64,000 nucleotides of DNA from Candidatus Obscuribacterales bacterium (GTDB lineage: Bacteria > Cyanobacteriota > Vampirovibrionia > Obscuribacterales > Obscuribacteraceae): positions 186,001 to 250,000 of the forward strand of contig JAGVKB010000102.1 in the NCBI GenBank assembly GCA_020050835.1. Direction: 5' to 3'. Below the pieces are notes generated by a model that was not told where the DNA came from, did no database searches, and was given only the letters and a program-made list of their open reading frames with translations. Shown here piece after piece: positions 36,511 through 45,280 of the stretch; position 1 is the stretch's first letter; each line of letters opens with the position of its first letter. Both the position numbers and the translations under genes were made by a program.

Positions 36511-37359
36511 CTATTTTTCTCGGATGATCCGATGAGCGTGTGCGAAGCTCTTGTAGTACCAGCTATCTTTCAGAAATGGACGCAGATGAATTCCAATCGG
36601 AATGTCCACGCCGTTGCTGTCCTTATGCCCGGTTCCAGTGGAGTCGATTATCAATGGTGCGCCGTCCGGTGACCTGCCATACTCACCAACCCACATGATG
36701 ACGTGGGCGAGGATTCCCTTATTGTTGCAAATGTAGAGCAAATCACCGGCTTTCAGTTTGTGCACAAGCTCGTCATAATCGCCGTTATCACGAATTACTC
36801 GGACTTCGACCGTACCTTGTCCGCCCGGACCGCTGATCTGAGTGGTCTGTGCTTGTTTTTTGATCGCAGAACTGAATTTGATTCCCAAACCGTAGTTGTA
36901 CATCCACGAAGTGAAATCGCTGCAATCGACGCCTTTCGAGTTGCGACCGTAAGCAACTTTCTTCCAAGGCCAGGAAGGCGGTGGGTCCCAGTCGGGAATG
37001 TGATGATGTTGGTAGGGCAAGCCGATCATTTTGTACCCGACCGCCAATACTCGCTGGCGTTTCCAGTCGGCCGGAATTCGCTCATTATTGGCCAAGGCAG
37101 GGTAGTGGCGCGGTTCCGGACCCCACGCACCGTACTTGGATTTGATCCGGCGCGAGTACCACTGTCCATGCGGTGTGGTTGATTCGAGATGCCGATTGTT
37201 GCGCGGAGGATACTGGTCCGGCGCCAACAACTCGTCGATTGGATAACTGAACACCATCTGATACGGAGACTGATAATTGTCCCCGTCGAATGCGCGAGCT
37301 TGGCCGGAAAGTACGACTGTGGTTATCGCAAGCAGAATTACAAGTAGTTTAAAGCGCAT
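36511..37359 (-). CDS. Secreted NlpC/P60 family cell-wall peptidase
   Basis: 282 residues. Signal peptide (LLVILLAITTVVLSGQARA), then ~80 residues of unknown sequence, then an NlpC/P60 domain with catalytic Cys in SKGVDCSDFTSWMYN, His in ILAHVIMWVG and a third polar residue near GIHLRPF. Expected to cleave peptide bonds in peptidoglycan in the periplasm. It is divergent from the transglutaminase-like gene, with 120 bases between them. It is unlike the repeat-rich NlpC-like protein at the start of the window, which lacks an export signal. Confidence 0.88.
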   Translation of the reverse strand: MRFKLLVILLAITTVVLSGQARAFDGDNYQSPYQMVFSYPIDELLAPDQYPPRNNRHLESTTPHGQWYSRRIKSKYGAWGPEPRHYPALANNERIPADWKRQRVLAVGYKMIGLPYQHHHIPDWDPPPSWPWKKVAYGRNSKGVDCSDFTSWMYNYGLGIKFSSAIKKQAQTTQISGPGGQGTVEVRVIRDNGDYDELVHKLKAGDLLYICNNKGILAHVIMWVGEYGRSPDGAPLIIDSTGTGHKDSNGVDIPIGIHLRPFLKDSWYYKSFAHAHRIIREK

Positions 37360-37479
37360 GAAAAAATGCTATCACTTACTAACAGTATGACCCTAAGTCT
37401 ACCGAATAATGAAGCTCGGTTTCGGTCGAGAGTAAAATTGGTCTCGTCCAGCTCTGGAAGATAGGGGAGTGTAGTAGCT

Positions 37480-38652
37480 ATGAGCAATGCGAATCGCGTA
37501 TCCAGGTTGATTTTGGTGCTGGCAATTCTGCAGGCGACACTCTTTGCCGCGCCAGCATGCAGGGCAGATTTGCTATCAGACCATTGGCCGGCCACCGTTT
37601 ATGGAGGCAGCGCGTTTGCTGATATCGGCAAGGCAATCGCGCTGGAGCCTGACTTTCCCACTCATGGCACGGAGTTGGACAAGGCCCGCTATGCATATTC
37701 TCGTCTACCGGAAATTCAAAAAAAGTACAACTTGGAGGCCGGTACGGGAACCAAGGTCAGCGACGCGACGGTTTGGCTGGGACGCAAAGGCGATTTCCGT
37801 GATCCTGAAGATGTCAATGCGCTGAAGTCGTTGAGCAAGGGCAACTGCGCCGAATGGTCCGAGGCATTTCAAATGGTGCTTCACGGAGTCGGAGTGAACA
37901 GCACAGTCATCTACGCTGATAAATCAGCAGAGCCGGGATACAGCGGTGGATTCACTGGCACTGACACTTCATTGATGGTTGAGGAGGTGCTACCTGACGG
38001 ACGCAAGGTTCGCCGAGTTTTCGATGCCTTTCGTGCGGTTTACCATGCTCAAGAGGACGGCACTCCGATCGAAGAGATGTTGAAAGAATTTGGAGACGTT
38101 CCGATGGAAGAATTGGATCGCCTCCCGCGGGACAAGGATCGCAAGCTTACCTGGAGGGAGAATCTGCAAAAGCCTTTCGTCAAGGCGCAGCAGACCGAAG
38201 CGCTGCTACCACCGACAACAACCATTCGCATTCCCAAAACTACTGTTGCTACTGTAATTCCCCACCTTGTGGGTAAATGGCGCTCGGAGGCTGGCAGCAT
38301 CTTCTTCATCTACGAAGAGAACAATATGCTAACTGCTCGCATCGTAAAACCATCCGCGCGTAGTCATGCAATGGGGATTCCGGATGGCGCATATCTGTTT
38401 AGAAATGGAATCTTATCGATCGCACCGCCGGTAACGATTAAATCGAAGAATGCCTACAATTTTGCAGCGAAGTCGGATTGTGAGAGTCTCGCCCCTTATA
38501 CCGCGGCCCTAGCGACGGCACAGCTTCACCAGAATATGGATATCTTGTCAGTCGAAGTCAAAGCTCCGCAATACTACCCGAAAGGCTGTCGATGGGCGCC
38601 GCAACAACCGTGGGCATTAGAGAAGCTGACGCTAACAAAGATTCCCGAATGA
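37480..38652 (+). CDS. Secreted protein with transglutaminase-like Cys motif
   Basis: 390 residues. Signal peptide (LILVLAILQATLFAAPACRA). Residues ~95-190 contain LSKGNCAEWSEAFQMVLHGVGVNSTVIYAD and later RRVFDAFRAVYH, an arrangement resembling a transglutaminase-like fold (Cys in G-N-C-x-E/D-W, then His/Asp strands), but the His-Asp pair is not clear. The last ~130 residues look like a separate beta-rich domain (HLVGKWRSEAGSIFFIYEEN). I give no firm function. Ribosome-binding GGGGAG lies 14 bases before the ATG. Confidence 0.65.
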   Translation: MSNANRVSRLILVLAILQATLFAAPACRADLLSDHWPATVYGGSAFADIGKAIALEPDFPTHGTELDKARYAYSRLPEIQKKYNLEAGTGTKVSDATVWLGRKGDFRDPEDVNALKSLSKGNCAEWSEAFQMVLHGVGVNSTVIYADKSAEPGYSGGFTGTDTSLMVEEVLPDGRKVRRVFDAFRAVYHAQEDGTPIEEMLKEFGDVPMEELDRLPRDKDRKLTWRENLQKPFVKAQQTEALLPPTTTIRIPKTTVATVIPHLVGKWRSEAGSIFFIYEENNMLTARIVKPSARSHAMGIPDGAYLFRNGILSIAPPVTIKSKNAYNFAAKSDCESLAPYTAALATAQLHQNMDILSVEVKAPQYYPKGCRWAPQQPWALEKLTLTKIPE

Positions 38653-38765
38653 ACTTGATCGGCGCCACAGTTAATCCTTCAGTACAGTGGCAGTAGCTGT
38701 TGTACACTGGGGATGCGGCAAGATTGTTGGCAAATTCCGTTCAGCTACTACCTCGGAGTCTTTTT

Positions 38766-39356
38766 ATGCGCAGATGCGATTTGATGATTCTCGTTTTAAT
38801 TGTGTTGGTATCTTGCACGATTTTGGGTTCTGTATTTGAAGCCTGCGCGGCAAATAACCACAAGACTGGCCAGGCGAATCTAATTGCCTCCAAGACCCAT
38901 CGGTATGAGTCTAAGCAAGGTTTTGAGCGGGACCCGAAAGATATCGTCAACACTCTCAAAGATAATGATGTCGCTCAGTTTCAAACACTTCTGGATGGAT
39001 TGAGTAGATCTTTCGGACTGGACAAAATTCTCAAAGGCAAGGGACCATTTACTTTACTTGCGCCTACAGATCGAGCGTTCAAGCAGATACCGGCTGACGA
39101 TTTGTCTGTACTTTTTGCTAATCCAAAAAAGCTGAAAGAAGTTCTCTCATATCATGCAATTGAGCAAGAGCTATCTGCTGCGGACTTGCTGAAGCTCAAG
39201 ACAGTCAAGACGATGGAAGGGCATGACCTGACCTTCAGTCAGTACAGTGGAGATCTCTATGCAGACAAAGCGCTAGTAAGAGTCACCGATATTCGCTGCT
39301 CCAATGGTGTCATTCACGTTCTCGATGGTGTTGTTATGCCACCACTAAGCCAGTAA
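38766..39356 (+). CDS. Secreted fasciclin-domain protein
   Basis: 196 residues. N-terminal signal or anchor (LMILVLIVLVSCTILGSVFEACA), then one fasciclin (FAS1) domain: FQTLLDGLSRSFGLDKILKGKGPFTLLAPTDRAFK (cut here by family blocks), LKEVLSYHAIE and NGVIHVLDGVVMPP. FAS1 domains mediate adhesion or ligand binding at the cell surface. The ATG at 38766 has CGGAGT eight bases before it. Independent gene. Confidence 0.9.
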   Translation: MRRCDLMILVLIVLVSCTILGSVFEACAANNHKTGQANLIASKTHRYESKQGFERDPKDIVNTLKDNDVAQFQTLLDGLSRSFGLDKILKGKGPFTLLAPTDRAFKQIPADDLSVLFANPKKLKEVLSYHAIEQELSAADLLKLKTVKTMEGHDLTFSQYSGDLYADKALVRVTDIRCSNGVIHVLDGVVMPPLSQ

Positions 39357-39467
39357 CTTGAAGTTGCTCGCCCGACGTTGCCTAGAGTACTCGGCTCAGA
39401 TGCAGGATTCTTCAATACCGTGGCACATACATAGTAAGATTAGCTTGTCTGAACAGGAGTGAAGCTC

Positions 39468-41519
39468 ATGCCTAAGCGAGTGATTGTCATAGGCGGTGGA
39501 TTTGGCGGTGTAAAGTGTGCTCGCACGCTGCGAAAGGAGCTGCCTAAAGACGAGTTTCAGATTGTCGTCTTTAATCATGAGAACCACATGGTTTTTCACC
39601 CGCTCTTAGCGGAAGTTGTCAGCGCGTCGGTTCAGCCCAAGGATGTTGGCGCTCCGCTCAGGCAATTGTTGAAAGATGTCCAGTGCCGGACTGAGGACGT
39701 AACTAACATCGATCTCGACGCTAACCAGGTGTTCTTTGAATCTGACGACGGGCAGATCAGGTCGATGTCTTACGACTATCTGTTCCTTACTTGTGGCAAC
39801 ACGGTTAATCTTTCGCTCGTTCCTGGAATGGATGAGCATGCCTTTCCGCTCAAGACGATTGGTGATGCACTTACATTGCAGGCTCACGTGATGGAACAGC
39901 TGGAAAAGGCTGAAGTCTGCGAAAGCCCCGAGCGCAAGCGTCGTTATCTAAGCTTTGTGATCGTCGGTGGTGGCTTTAGCGGTGTGGAGGTTGCTGGCGA
40001 GATAAACGATCTTGTTCGCAGTAGTTTGAAGTTCTTCTCTAATATTCAAGAGAGCGACGTCAAAGTAGTCATCGTTCATTCGCGGGATGAGTTGTTGCCG
40101 GAAGTATCTCCTACGCTCAGACAGTTTGCGCGGAAGAAGATGGAACAGGCCGGTGTAACCGTTATGTTGGAGGCAAAAGCCAGCATGACTACACCGGAAG
40201 GATTGCGGCTCGCAGATGGTACCTTCCTTCACGCTGCTACGGTGGTGTGTACGATTGGCACTACCATTCAACCTTTGATTCAACGAATAGACGCGCAGAA
40301 GCAGGGTGGGCGTGTTGTGACCGATCCTGATATGCGCATTGCCGGTCGCAAGAATGCATTTGCGTTCGGCGATTGCGCAGCAGTGACGAATAGTTTGGAT
40401 GGAAAGCTCTGTCCTCCGGTCGCTCAATTTGCCGAGCGTCAAGGTGTGCAAGCCGCTCTCAATGCAGTCGCTTGTATCAAGGGTCTGCCAACCAAGCCGT
40501 TTCGATATCAGATGCAAGGGCAGCTTTGCGCTATTGGTGGGCATTCAGCGGTAGCAGAGCTGATGGGGGTGCGCGTGTCCGGTTTCCTTGCCTGGTTTCT
40601 CTGGCGCGGCATCTACCTGATGAAATTGCCTTCTCTACCCCAGAAGTTGAAGGTCGGGCTCGAGTGGGGATGTGACTTGCTGTTTCCACGCACGCTTGCG
40701 CATCTGCGTGCTGATCGCACTAAACGAGTCGGGCGTGCCTACTACGCCTCAGGTGATTTCGTGTTTAAGCGAGGTGACACTGCCACGGAGTTCTACGTCA
40801 TTGAAAAAGGTGAAGTCGAGGTGTTGCGGCACAAAGATGAAACCTGCACTGATTGCATAGCGGTGATCGGCAGTGGCGATTTCTTTGGCGAGTCTTCGCT
40901 GCTAGATAGCACCAATCGTAACCATAGCGTCAGAGCAAGAACAGAATTGATCTGTACTGTACTGGGCCGCAATGTATTTACTCAAATCTCCTCAGCGCTC
41001 AAACCTGTGAAAGACGCTGTTGCCAGCGCGGCTCGCCGGCGAGTCAGTATGTGGCAAAATGTTCCTGACGTGAGGGAGCTATTGGATACCTTGGAGATTC
41101 GAGCGGTGCTCGAGCCGTTGCCGATGGAATGCGTCGGTCTGAGCTCATCGGTCGAGCACGTAATCGAGCGGATGAACGAAACCGGTGCTGATTTGTGCTG
41201 TATCCTCGATGACCAGCAACAACTAGCCGGTGTAATTACGCGATCTGATCTCTTGAGAGCGCTGGAAATTGCCGCTCTTGCCGACCCTGATGTCGACGTG
41301 CCTGTGATTGACATTATGGTGCGAGAGCCAGTGGCAATCAGTGTTAACGAGCCGCTGGCGATTGCTCTGTCTACCATGCGAGACCATGGATTGAAACAGA
41401 TTCCGGTGCTCGAGGGGCAGAAGCAGAAGACCCCGATCGGCTGTATCCGGATCGAGAAAATCGTCGGGCTGGTGTTGAAAGAGACTCTGGCTAGACGGAA
41501 GAAAGTACCGACAGCCTGA
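39468..41519 (+). CDS. Type II NADH dehydrogenase fused to cNMP-binding and CBS domains
   Basis: 683 residues. Residues 1-~400 are an NDH-2: first dinucleotide site VIGGGFGGVKCAR, second site IVGGGFSGVEVAGEI, and FGDCAAV. NDH-2 moves electrons from NADH to quinone without pumping protons. Residues ~425-525 form a cyclic-nucleotide-binding domain (FKRGDTATEFYVIEKGEVEV, GDFFGESSLLD), and ~550-675 a pair of CBS motifs (GVITRSDLLRAL, DIMVREPVAISV) that usually bind adenine nucleotides. The frame is uninterrupted, so this is a true fusion. The start has GGAG eight bases upstream. Membrane association is likely peripheral. Confidence 0.92.
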   Translation: MPKRVIVIGGGFGGVKCARTLRKELPKDEFQIVVFNHENHMVFHPLLAEVVSASVQPKDVGAPLRQLLKDVQCRTEDVTNIDLDANQVFFESDDGQIRSMSYDYLFLTCGNTVNLSLVPGMDEHAFPLKTIGDALTLQAHVMEQLEKAEVCESPERKRRYLSFVIVGGGFSGVEVAGEINDLVRSSLKFFSNIQESDVKVVIVHSRDELLPEVSPTLRQFARKKMEQAGVTVMLEAKASMTTPEGLRLADGTFLHAATVVCTIGTTIQPLIQRIDAQKQGGRVVTDPDMRIAGRKNAFAFGDCAAVTNSLDGKLCPPVAQFAERQGVQAALNAVACIKGLPTKPFRYQMQGQLCAIGGHSAVAELMGVRVSGFLAWFLWRGIYLMKLPSLPQKLKVGLEWGCDLLFPRTLAHLRADRTKRVGRAYYASGDFVFKRGDTATEFYVIEKGEVEVLRHKDETCTDCIAVIGSGDFFGESSLLDSTNRNHSVRARTELICTVLGRNVFTQISSALKPVKDAVASAARRRVSMWQNVPDVRELLDTLEIRAVLEPLPMECVGLSSSVEHVIERMNETGADLCCILDDQQQLAGVITRSDLLRALEIAALADPDVDVPVIDIMVREPVAISVNEPLAIALSTMRDHGLKQIPVLEGQKQKTPIGCIRIEKIVGLVLKETLARRKKVPTA

Positions 41520-41708
41520 TAGACAGTTCGGATGTAGATCTTCTCGTTTGTGTCATGGAAACAAGACCACAAGCGCGCCAGGGAGTGTTTCGCGTGCTGC
41601 GGGGCGATGACATTTCGGATAGTTTCAATGCACGGGCTCTGGACGAAAGCGGCTCCTTACTGCTGGAATTGTGAGAAACTATGACTGGGCGGTCGGAGCA
41701 GCAGTAAG

Positions 41709-42215
41709 ATGGTCAATGCTGAAGGAAATCCAGTCCGAACACGGAGAATTTTCGCTGTCCTCGATAAAGTCTACGGCTCCCTATTCTTGATTGCGACGAT
41801 CGGTACTGTCATCTCGCTGGTTTGCGTCAGCGATCTGCTGACAAACGCAACCCATGTCAACGGACAGGTGGTATACATCACCTATGGCGCCAAAGGGGCA
41901 CGAGCACCAGTTGTTCGATTCAAAACCGCCAATGGTGAGATGCTCCAGCTTCAGTCCGATCTCTACACGTCACCGGCCCCGAAGATGGGAGATACTGTAA
42001 AAGTGGTGTACCGCACCGCCAATCCACGAGACTGGCGGATTGACGATTGGATCCACTTGTACTTCTGGACTCTCATGGGATTGATCTTCATGTTCGCCTG
42101 GGCTATGGCTATCATAATCACCAAGCTAATAGGACACTTTCAGATCCGCAAGCTAGAACGTGCTGGAGACAGCCCCGCACAACTTCAAGGAGATCAAACA
42201 TCGCCAAGCCGTTGA
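41709..42215 (+). CDS. DUF3592-like membrane protein
   Basis: 168 residues. Two membrane spans (~20-42 and ~112-138) enclose a small extracytoplasmic beta domain (VNGQVVYITYGAKGARAPVVRF, GDTVKVVYRTANPRDWRIDDW), the pattern of DUF3592 proteins. Function unknown. GGAG lies ten bases before the ATG. Its 3' end borders the mobile-element scar. Confidence 0.75.
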   Translation: MVNAEGNPVRTRRIFAVLDKVYGSLFLIATIGTVISLVCVSDLLTNATHVNGQVVYITYGAKGARAPVVRFKTANGEMLQLQSDLYTSPAPKMGDTVKVVYRTANPRDWRIDDWIHLYFWTLMGLIFMFAWAMAIIITKLIGHFQIRKLERAGDSPAQLQGDQTSPSR

Positions 42216-42251
42216 CCGCTTCGATGAGGAGTTGCGATCCTGCTTCTGTGC

Positions 42252-42491
42252 TTGCATCTTGACGGAACCTCCTATTATGCGCAGTTTGACATAACAAGGA
42301 AAAACTGGCTCTTTGCCGGCAGCTACGAAGGCGGCACTAACGCGGCCGTTAGCGCTAGTTTTGTCCAGACCCCCAACCAGCACGGATTGAATCACCGTAC
42401 TTACTTGAAAGACATCATCACCAGGCTAACTTCCGGTAACGAAATCGACTTAGATGCGCTTCTGCCAGGCAAATGGATCCCGTCACTGTAG
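42252..42491 (+). pseudogene. IS66-family transposase, C-terminal remnant
   Basis: 79 open codons. ITRKNWLFAGSYEGG, HGLNHRTYLKDIITRL and LDALLPGKWIP match the end of IS66 TnpC transposases (RKNWLFAGS...NG..P..YL.D.L.R...LLP). The catalytic region is gone. Just before the match, the +1 frame reads MRSLT, as expected upstream of ITRKNW, so a frameshift has also occurred. No terminal inverted repeat or accessory gene is visible. Confidence 0.8.
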
Positions 42492-42652
42492 CTGACTGGA
42501 CGCATACAGACGTCCAGACTCCACTTCTCCGCATACAACCCTTTGGTAGTCTGGCCCGATCGAACTTGTGTAGTGGTCACCGAATAAGCTACAACGCACT
42601 TGGGTATAAAAGCTGTAAGCTGTTGCACCCAGTTACACGGTGAAACTAAGCC

Positions 42653-42970
42653 ATGAAATGGACGATGTTTTATATGCTAAACGCTGGAATGATTGGTGCA
42701 ATCGTCGGATTCTTGTATCTGTGTGGTGTGAGCTTTGTCCATGCGTATTATTGGATGGCGGGCTGGACTGTTGTGGACATCCCGGGTCTACAAATGAAAT
42801 TGGTTATAGAAGGAGGCAAATTACTAATTCTGGGAGATTTACTCGAACACGGTCCAACATACGTCCTAGTGGGAATGACAGTAGCTGTACTCTGCATGTA
42901 CATAGTTGAACGTGTAATTGTCTGGATTTTAGCGATGAAAAGGAAACGAAAAAGTGCAGCAGAGCAGTAG
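42653..42970 (+). CDS. Small membrane protein, unknown
   Basis: 105 residues with two or three hydrophobic segments (MLNAGMIGAIVGFLYLCGVSF, TYVLVGMTVAVLCMYIVERVIVWIL) and a basic C-terminus (KRKRKS). Not recognised. The region is more AT-rich than its neighbours, in keeping with transfer. Ribosome-binding site is weak. Confidence 0.5.
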   Translation: MKWTMFYMLNAGMIGAIVGFLYLCGVSFVHAYYWMAGWTVVDIPGLQMKLVIEGGKLLILGDLLEHGPTYVLVGMTVAVLCMYIVERVIVWILAMKRKRKSAAEQ

Positions 42971-43252
42971 ATCAGCCCTAGTCACTCTGATCCTTCTCTT
43001 TGCACCAAACACCCAGCGATCTTGTCGAGTAATGCTTGCTTCTGCTTGGTCCAGCCGACCATCGGAAAGCCAATCACCAAGGGATATTATCTTGCCGAAG
43101 TGTCTGTTGGTTACTCTCCAGAATCTGATGCGTTGACCACCTGTGTCAGTAACCTTGATCTTAAGCAGTATCTTGCCGCCCGTTGCTTGCAGAGCGGAGC
43201 TTTCCTCAAGGGCGTGATAGAGCCAGTATATTTAAATTCCGACTCTAGATAA
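42954..43252 (+). pseudogene. Possible frameshifted secreted ORF
   Basis: A GTG at 42954 begins a short frame with a signal-like stretch (ALVTLILLFAPNT) that ends at 43136. From about 43022 the +2 frame stays open to 43252 and looks protein-like (GKPITKGYYLAEVSVGYSPE, LKQYLAARCLQSGAFLKGVI). One frameshift near 43050 would join them. This may be a broken gene in the transferred region or chance. Confidence 0.25.
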
Positions 43253-43394
43253 CACCAGCCCTGTGAGACCGCTGCCGTAGATCTCGAAAGCGTTGCAGGA
43301 ACCGCACCATTGAAGTAAGCGCGCGTGCGAGACTATTGATTTTGTTTGATGGTGCGGGTCTCAGCGTTTTTGTCACTCGCGCGAAGTGGCGCTA

Positions 43395-43474
43395 ATGGTC
43401 CCGAATGGACACATGACGGGCCACAAAATGGGCCACGGATATTGCTGGATTTTTGGGGTATCCAGTGGGACCAT
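43395..43474. repeat. Nested inverted repeats next to the Fic gene
   Basis: ATGGTCCC (43395-43402) and GGGACCAT (43467-43474) form an 8-bp inverted repeat. Inside it are a CTGGAT/ATCCAG hairpin (43445-43465) and a GGGCCAC direct repeat. The gene-free stretch 43253-43524 shows nothing else. It could be an attachment site or element end; this is speculative. Confidence 0.3.
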
Positions 43475-43524
43475 TTTCAATCGTTTTTCTGCACACTTGC
43501 ATAGAAAGAGCAGCAATCATCAGA

Positions 43525-44751
43525 TTACTTAGGCGGAAAGAGGCCAGGAAGCCAGCTCGATGCCGCCTGAACCGGAAACGACAGGCAGACCGGCTCCCGA
43601 TCACCAGCAGAAAACAATACTCCTCTTTCTAAGAGCGCTGAGACGACTCTTCGCGCTTGGCGATCAACCACGCCAAGCAACGCGGGAATCTCCGACCGCG
43701 GAATTAGCCCTCTGTATAAGACCGCTTCGAGTAACTTCGGTGCACCCGGCAACAGTTCGCCTTTTGCTCGTTCCGCGTCAGCCCAATTGAGAACCCGTTT
43801 ATGCAGTCCAGATGGCTCGATGACCTGCTGCATATATTCGATCTGATCGATGCAAATCCTCAAGAAGAACTGCGTGAACTCCAAAAGCGCGCGTTGACTC
43901 AAGTTACCTCGTCCGTCAAGATCATTCCGTTGCTGTTGGTCACAGTTGGCCAAATGTTCTTTGTATTGATCGACGTTCCGCGCGAGGCCTCTCGCGATAG
44001 ACCAAATCCCGGATGTATCGGCAGCTGTGAGCAACTGTCCATACGACATCAGACGAGCTACGCGGCCATTTCCGTCCAGAAATGGATGGATAAATAGCAA
44101 CCGGTGATGAGCTGCGGGAGTCGCGATGACTCGCTCAATGCGATTAAGACCCGAATAAGCACTATGAAAGCGATCCATAAATCTGGGAACGGCACCACGG
44201 CTCACCGGCACATGTCGACCGACAATAACATCGCGCCGGCGAAATTCACCCGGGATCACTTGGACAGTTTCACCTGATTTGGGATCTTCAACAACGAGTA
44301 AGGCGTCAGGCAACAGCTCGCAGAATCGTCGATGGATCTCGCGAATCACAACTGCGTCAGAGATGTCCAAACCGGGCGACTCATCAATCCATTTTTGAAC
44401 CGCGATATGCGCTTCGGCTTCGAGCTGCAGATTGCGTTTTCTCGGATCGTTGCTGTAATCCTTCTTTTGAGCCCGCTCAATGTCATAGGGATGAGTGTCG
44501 TGCCCCTCAATCAGGTTGCTGTAATAACAATTCATCACCCGAACAAGATCAGCAAGCGCACCAACGATAGCGCTTGGGATTGAACTTTTGAGGGCGGCTG
44601 ATTTAACTGCTATTTCCAAGGCCATATCTTGGAGCTCAGGTCTTGTAGGAACTTCCTGACCCAGTACTAAAGGTTCAAGTAGCGCTAACGGCTCACTCCG
44701 ATCGATGTCCGGCAAAAAGTCCGCTTTGTTGTCCGGTTTCTTTTTTCCCAT
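43525..44751 (-). CDS. Fic-domain protein (class II, probable AMP transferase)
   Basis: 408 residues. The Fic core is HPFLDGNGRVARL, the complete HxFx(D/E)GNGRxxR motif with catalytic His. Upstream, SNLIEG fits the autoinhibitory (S/T)xxxE(G/N) helix of class II Fic proteins, so the enzyme should be held inactive until relieved. A C-terminal winged-helix-like region (SEIPALLGVVDRQARRVVSALLERG) may bind DNA, as in other Fic/DOC-type proteins. Targets are unknown; many act in stress or toxin-like modules, and no antitoxin is seen beside it. It sits between an IS66 remnant and an integrase remnant. Confidence 0.92.
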   Translation of the reverse strand: MGKKKPDNKADFLPDIDRSEPLALLEPLVLGQEVPTRPELQDMALEIAVKSAALKSSIPSAIVGALADLVRVMNCYYSNLIEGHDTHPYDIERAQKKDYSNDPRKRNLQLEAEAHIAVQKWIDESPGLDISDAVVIREIHRRFCELLPDALLVVEDPKSGETVQVIPGEFRRRDVIVGRHVPVSRGAVPRFMDRFHSAYSGLNRIERVIATPAAHHRLLFIHPFLDGNGRVARLMSYGQLLTAADTSGIWSIARGLARNVDQYKEHLANCDQQQRNDLDGRGNLSQRALLEFTQFFLRICIDQIEYMQQVIEPSGLHKRVLNWADAERAKGELLPGAPKLLEAVLYRGLIPRSEIPALLGVVDRQARRVVSALLERGVLFSAGDREPVCLSFPVQAASSWLPGLFPPK

Positions 44752-44795
44752 AAAGTCAATATTAGCAGCCTTTACGCTCGCTGAACACCCTTAAC

Positions 44796-44831
44796 AAAGT
44801 CCGGTAAAAAGTCCGGTAAAAAGTCCGGCAG
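44796..44831 (+). repeat. 12-bp tandem repeat, three copies, upstream of Fic
   Basis: AAAGTCCGGTAA occurs at 44796-44807 and 44808-44819, with a variant ending CAG at 44820-44831. It lies 45 bases upstream of the Fic start codon, so it overlaps the likely promoter and could be an operator or a slippage-prone repeat. Confidence 0.8.
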
Positions 44832-44855
44832 AAACAATCGAGATTTAACGTTTGA

Positions 44856-45278
44856 TTGAAGGATTGGCACCGGCGGTTTCCAAGGAATTGTGCAACGTCG
44901 GAAACCAATCGTGGGGAAATTCGCATTAACAAGGGCCGCGTGCGCGGGTCAGAAGACTTACCGAAGACCGCTTCGAGTTCTAGAATTGTGCCAATGTTAT
45001 CTATCGTGCGGGACGCACTAGAGCAGATGAAACTGCGCGGAACCGTAAGTCTTGATGGTTATGTGTTCACCACCAAGAACGGACAGCCCATCGACAAACA
45101 TCTGGATCACGTCTGGCGGACAGCCCTTCGCAAAGCGGGACTGCGGCGAGAGCCGCCCCTGGCGAACAGGACTAGCCGGTCGGTTGCGGCAATATGCGAC
45201 CAGGATTGCTCAATTGCACAGTGCAATCTCCGATCAGCGCTCTTAGAATTGGGCTTAACCCTTCAACGGAGTAACTAG
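44856..45278 (+). pseudogene. Tyrosine recombinase (integrase) remnant
   Basis: The open stretch contains IRINKGRVRG, PKTASSSRIVPML and VFTTKNGQPIDKHLDHVWRTALRKAGLR, which match the central catalytic region of phage-type integrases. The N-terminal arm-binding and core-binding domains are missing, and after GLRREPP the expected HxLRH box and catalytic Tyr are lost. No intact integrase is nearby, so the element is immobile. The first ~20 codons are probably not original. Confidence 0.7.
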
Positions 45279-45280
45279 CC

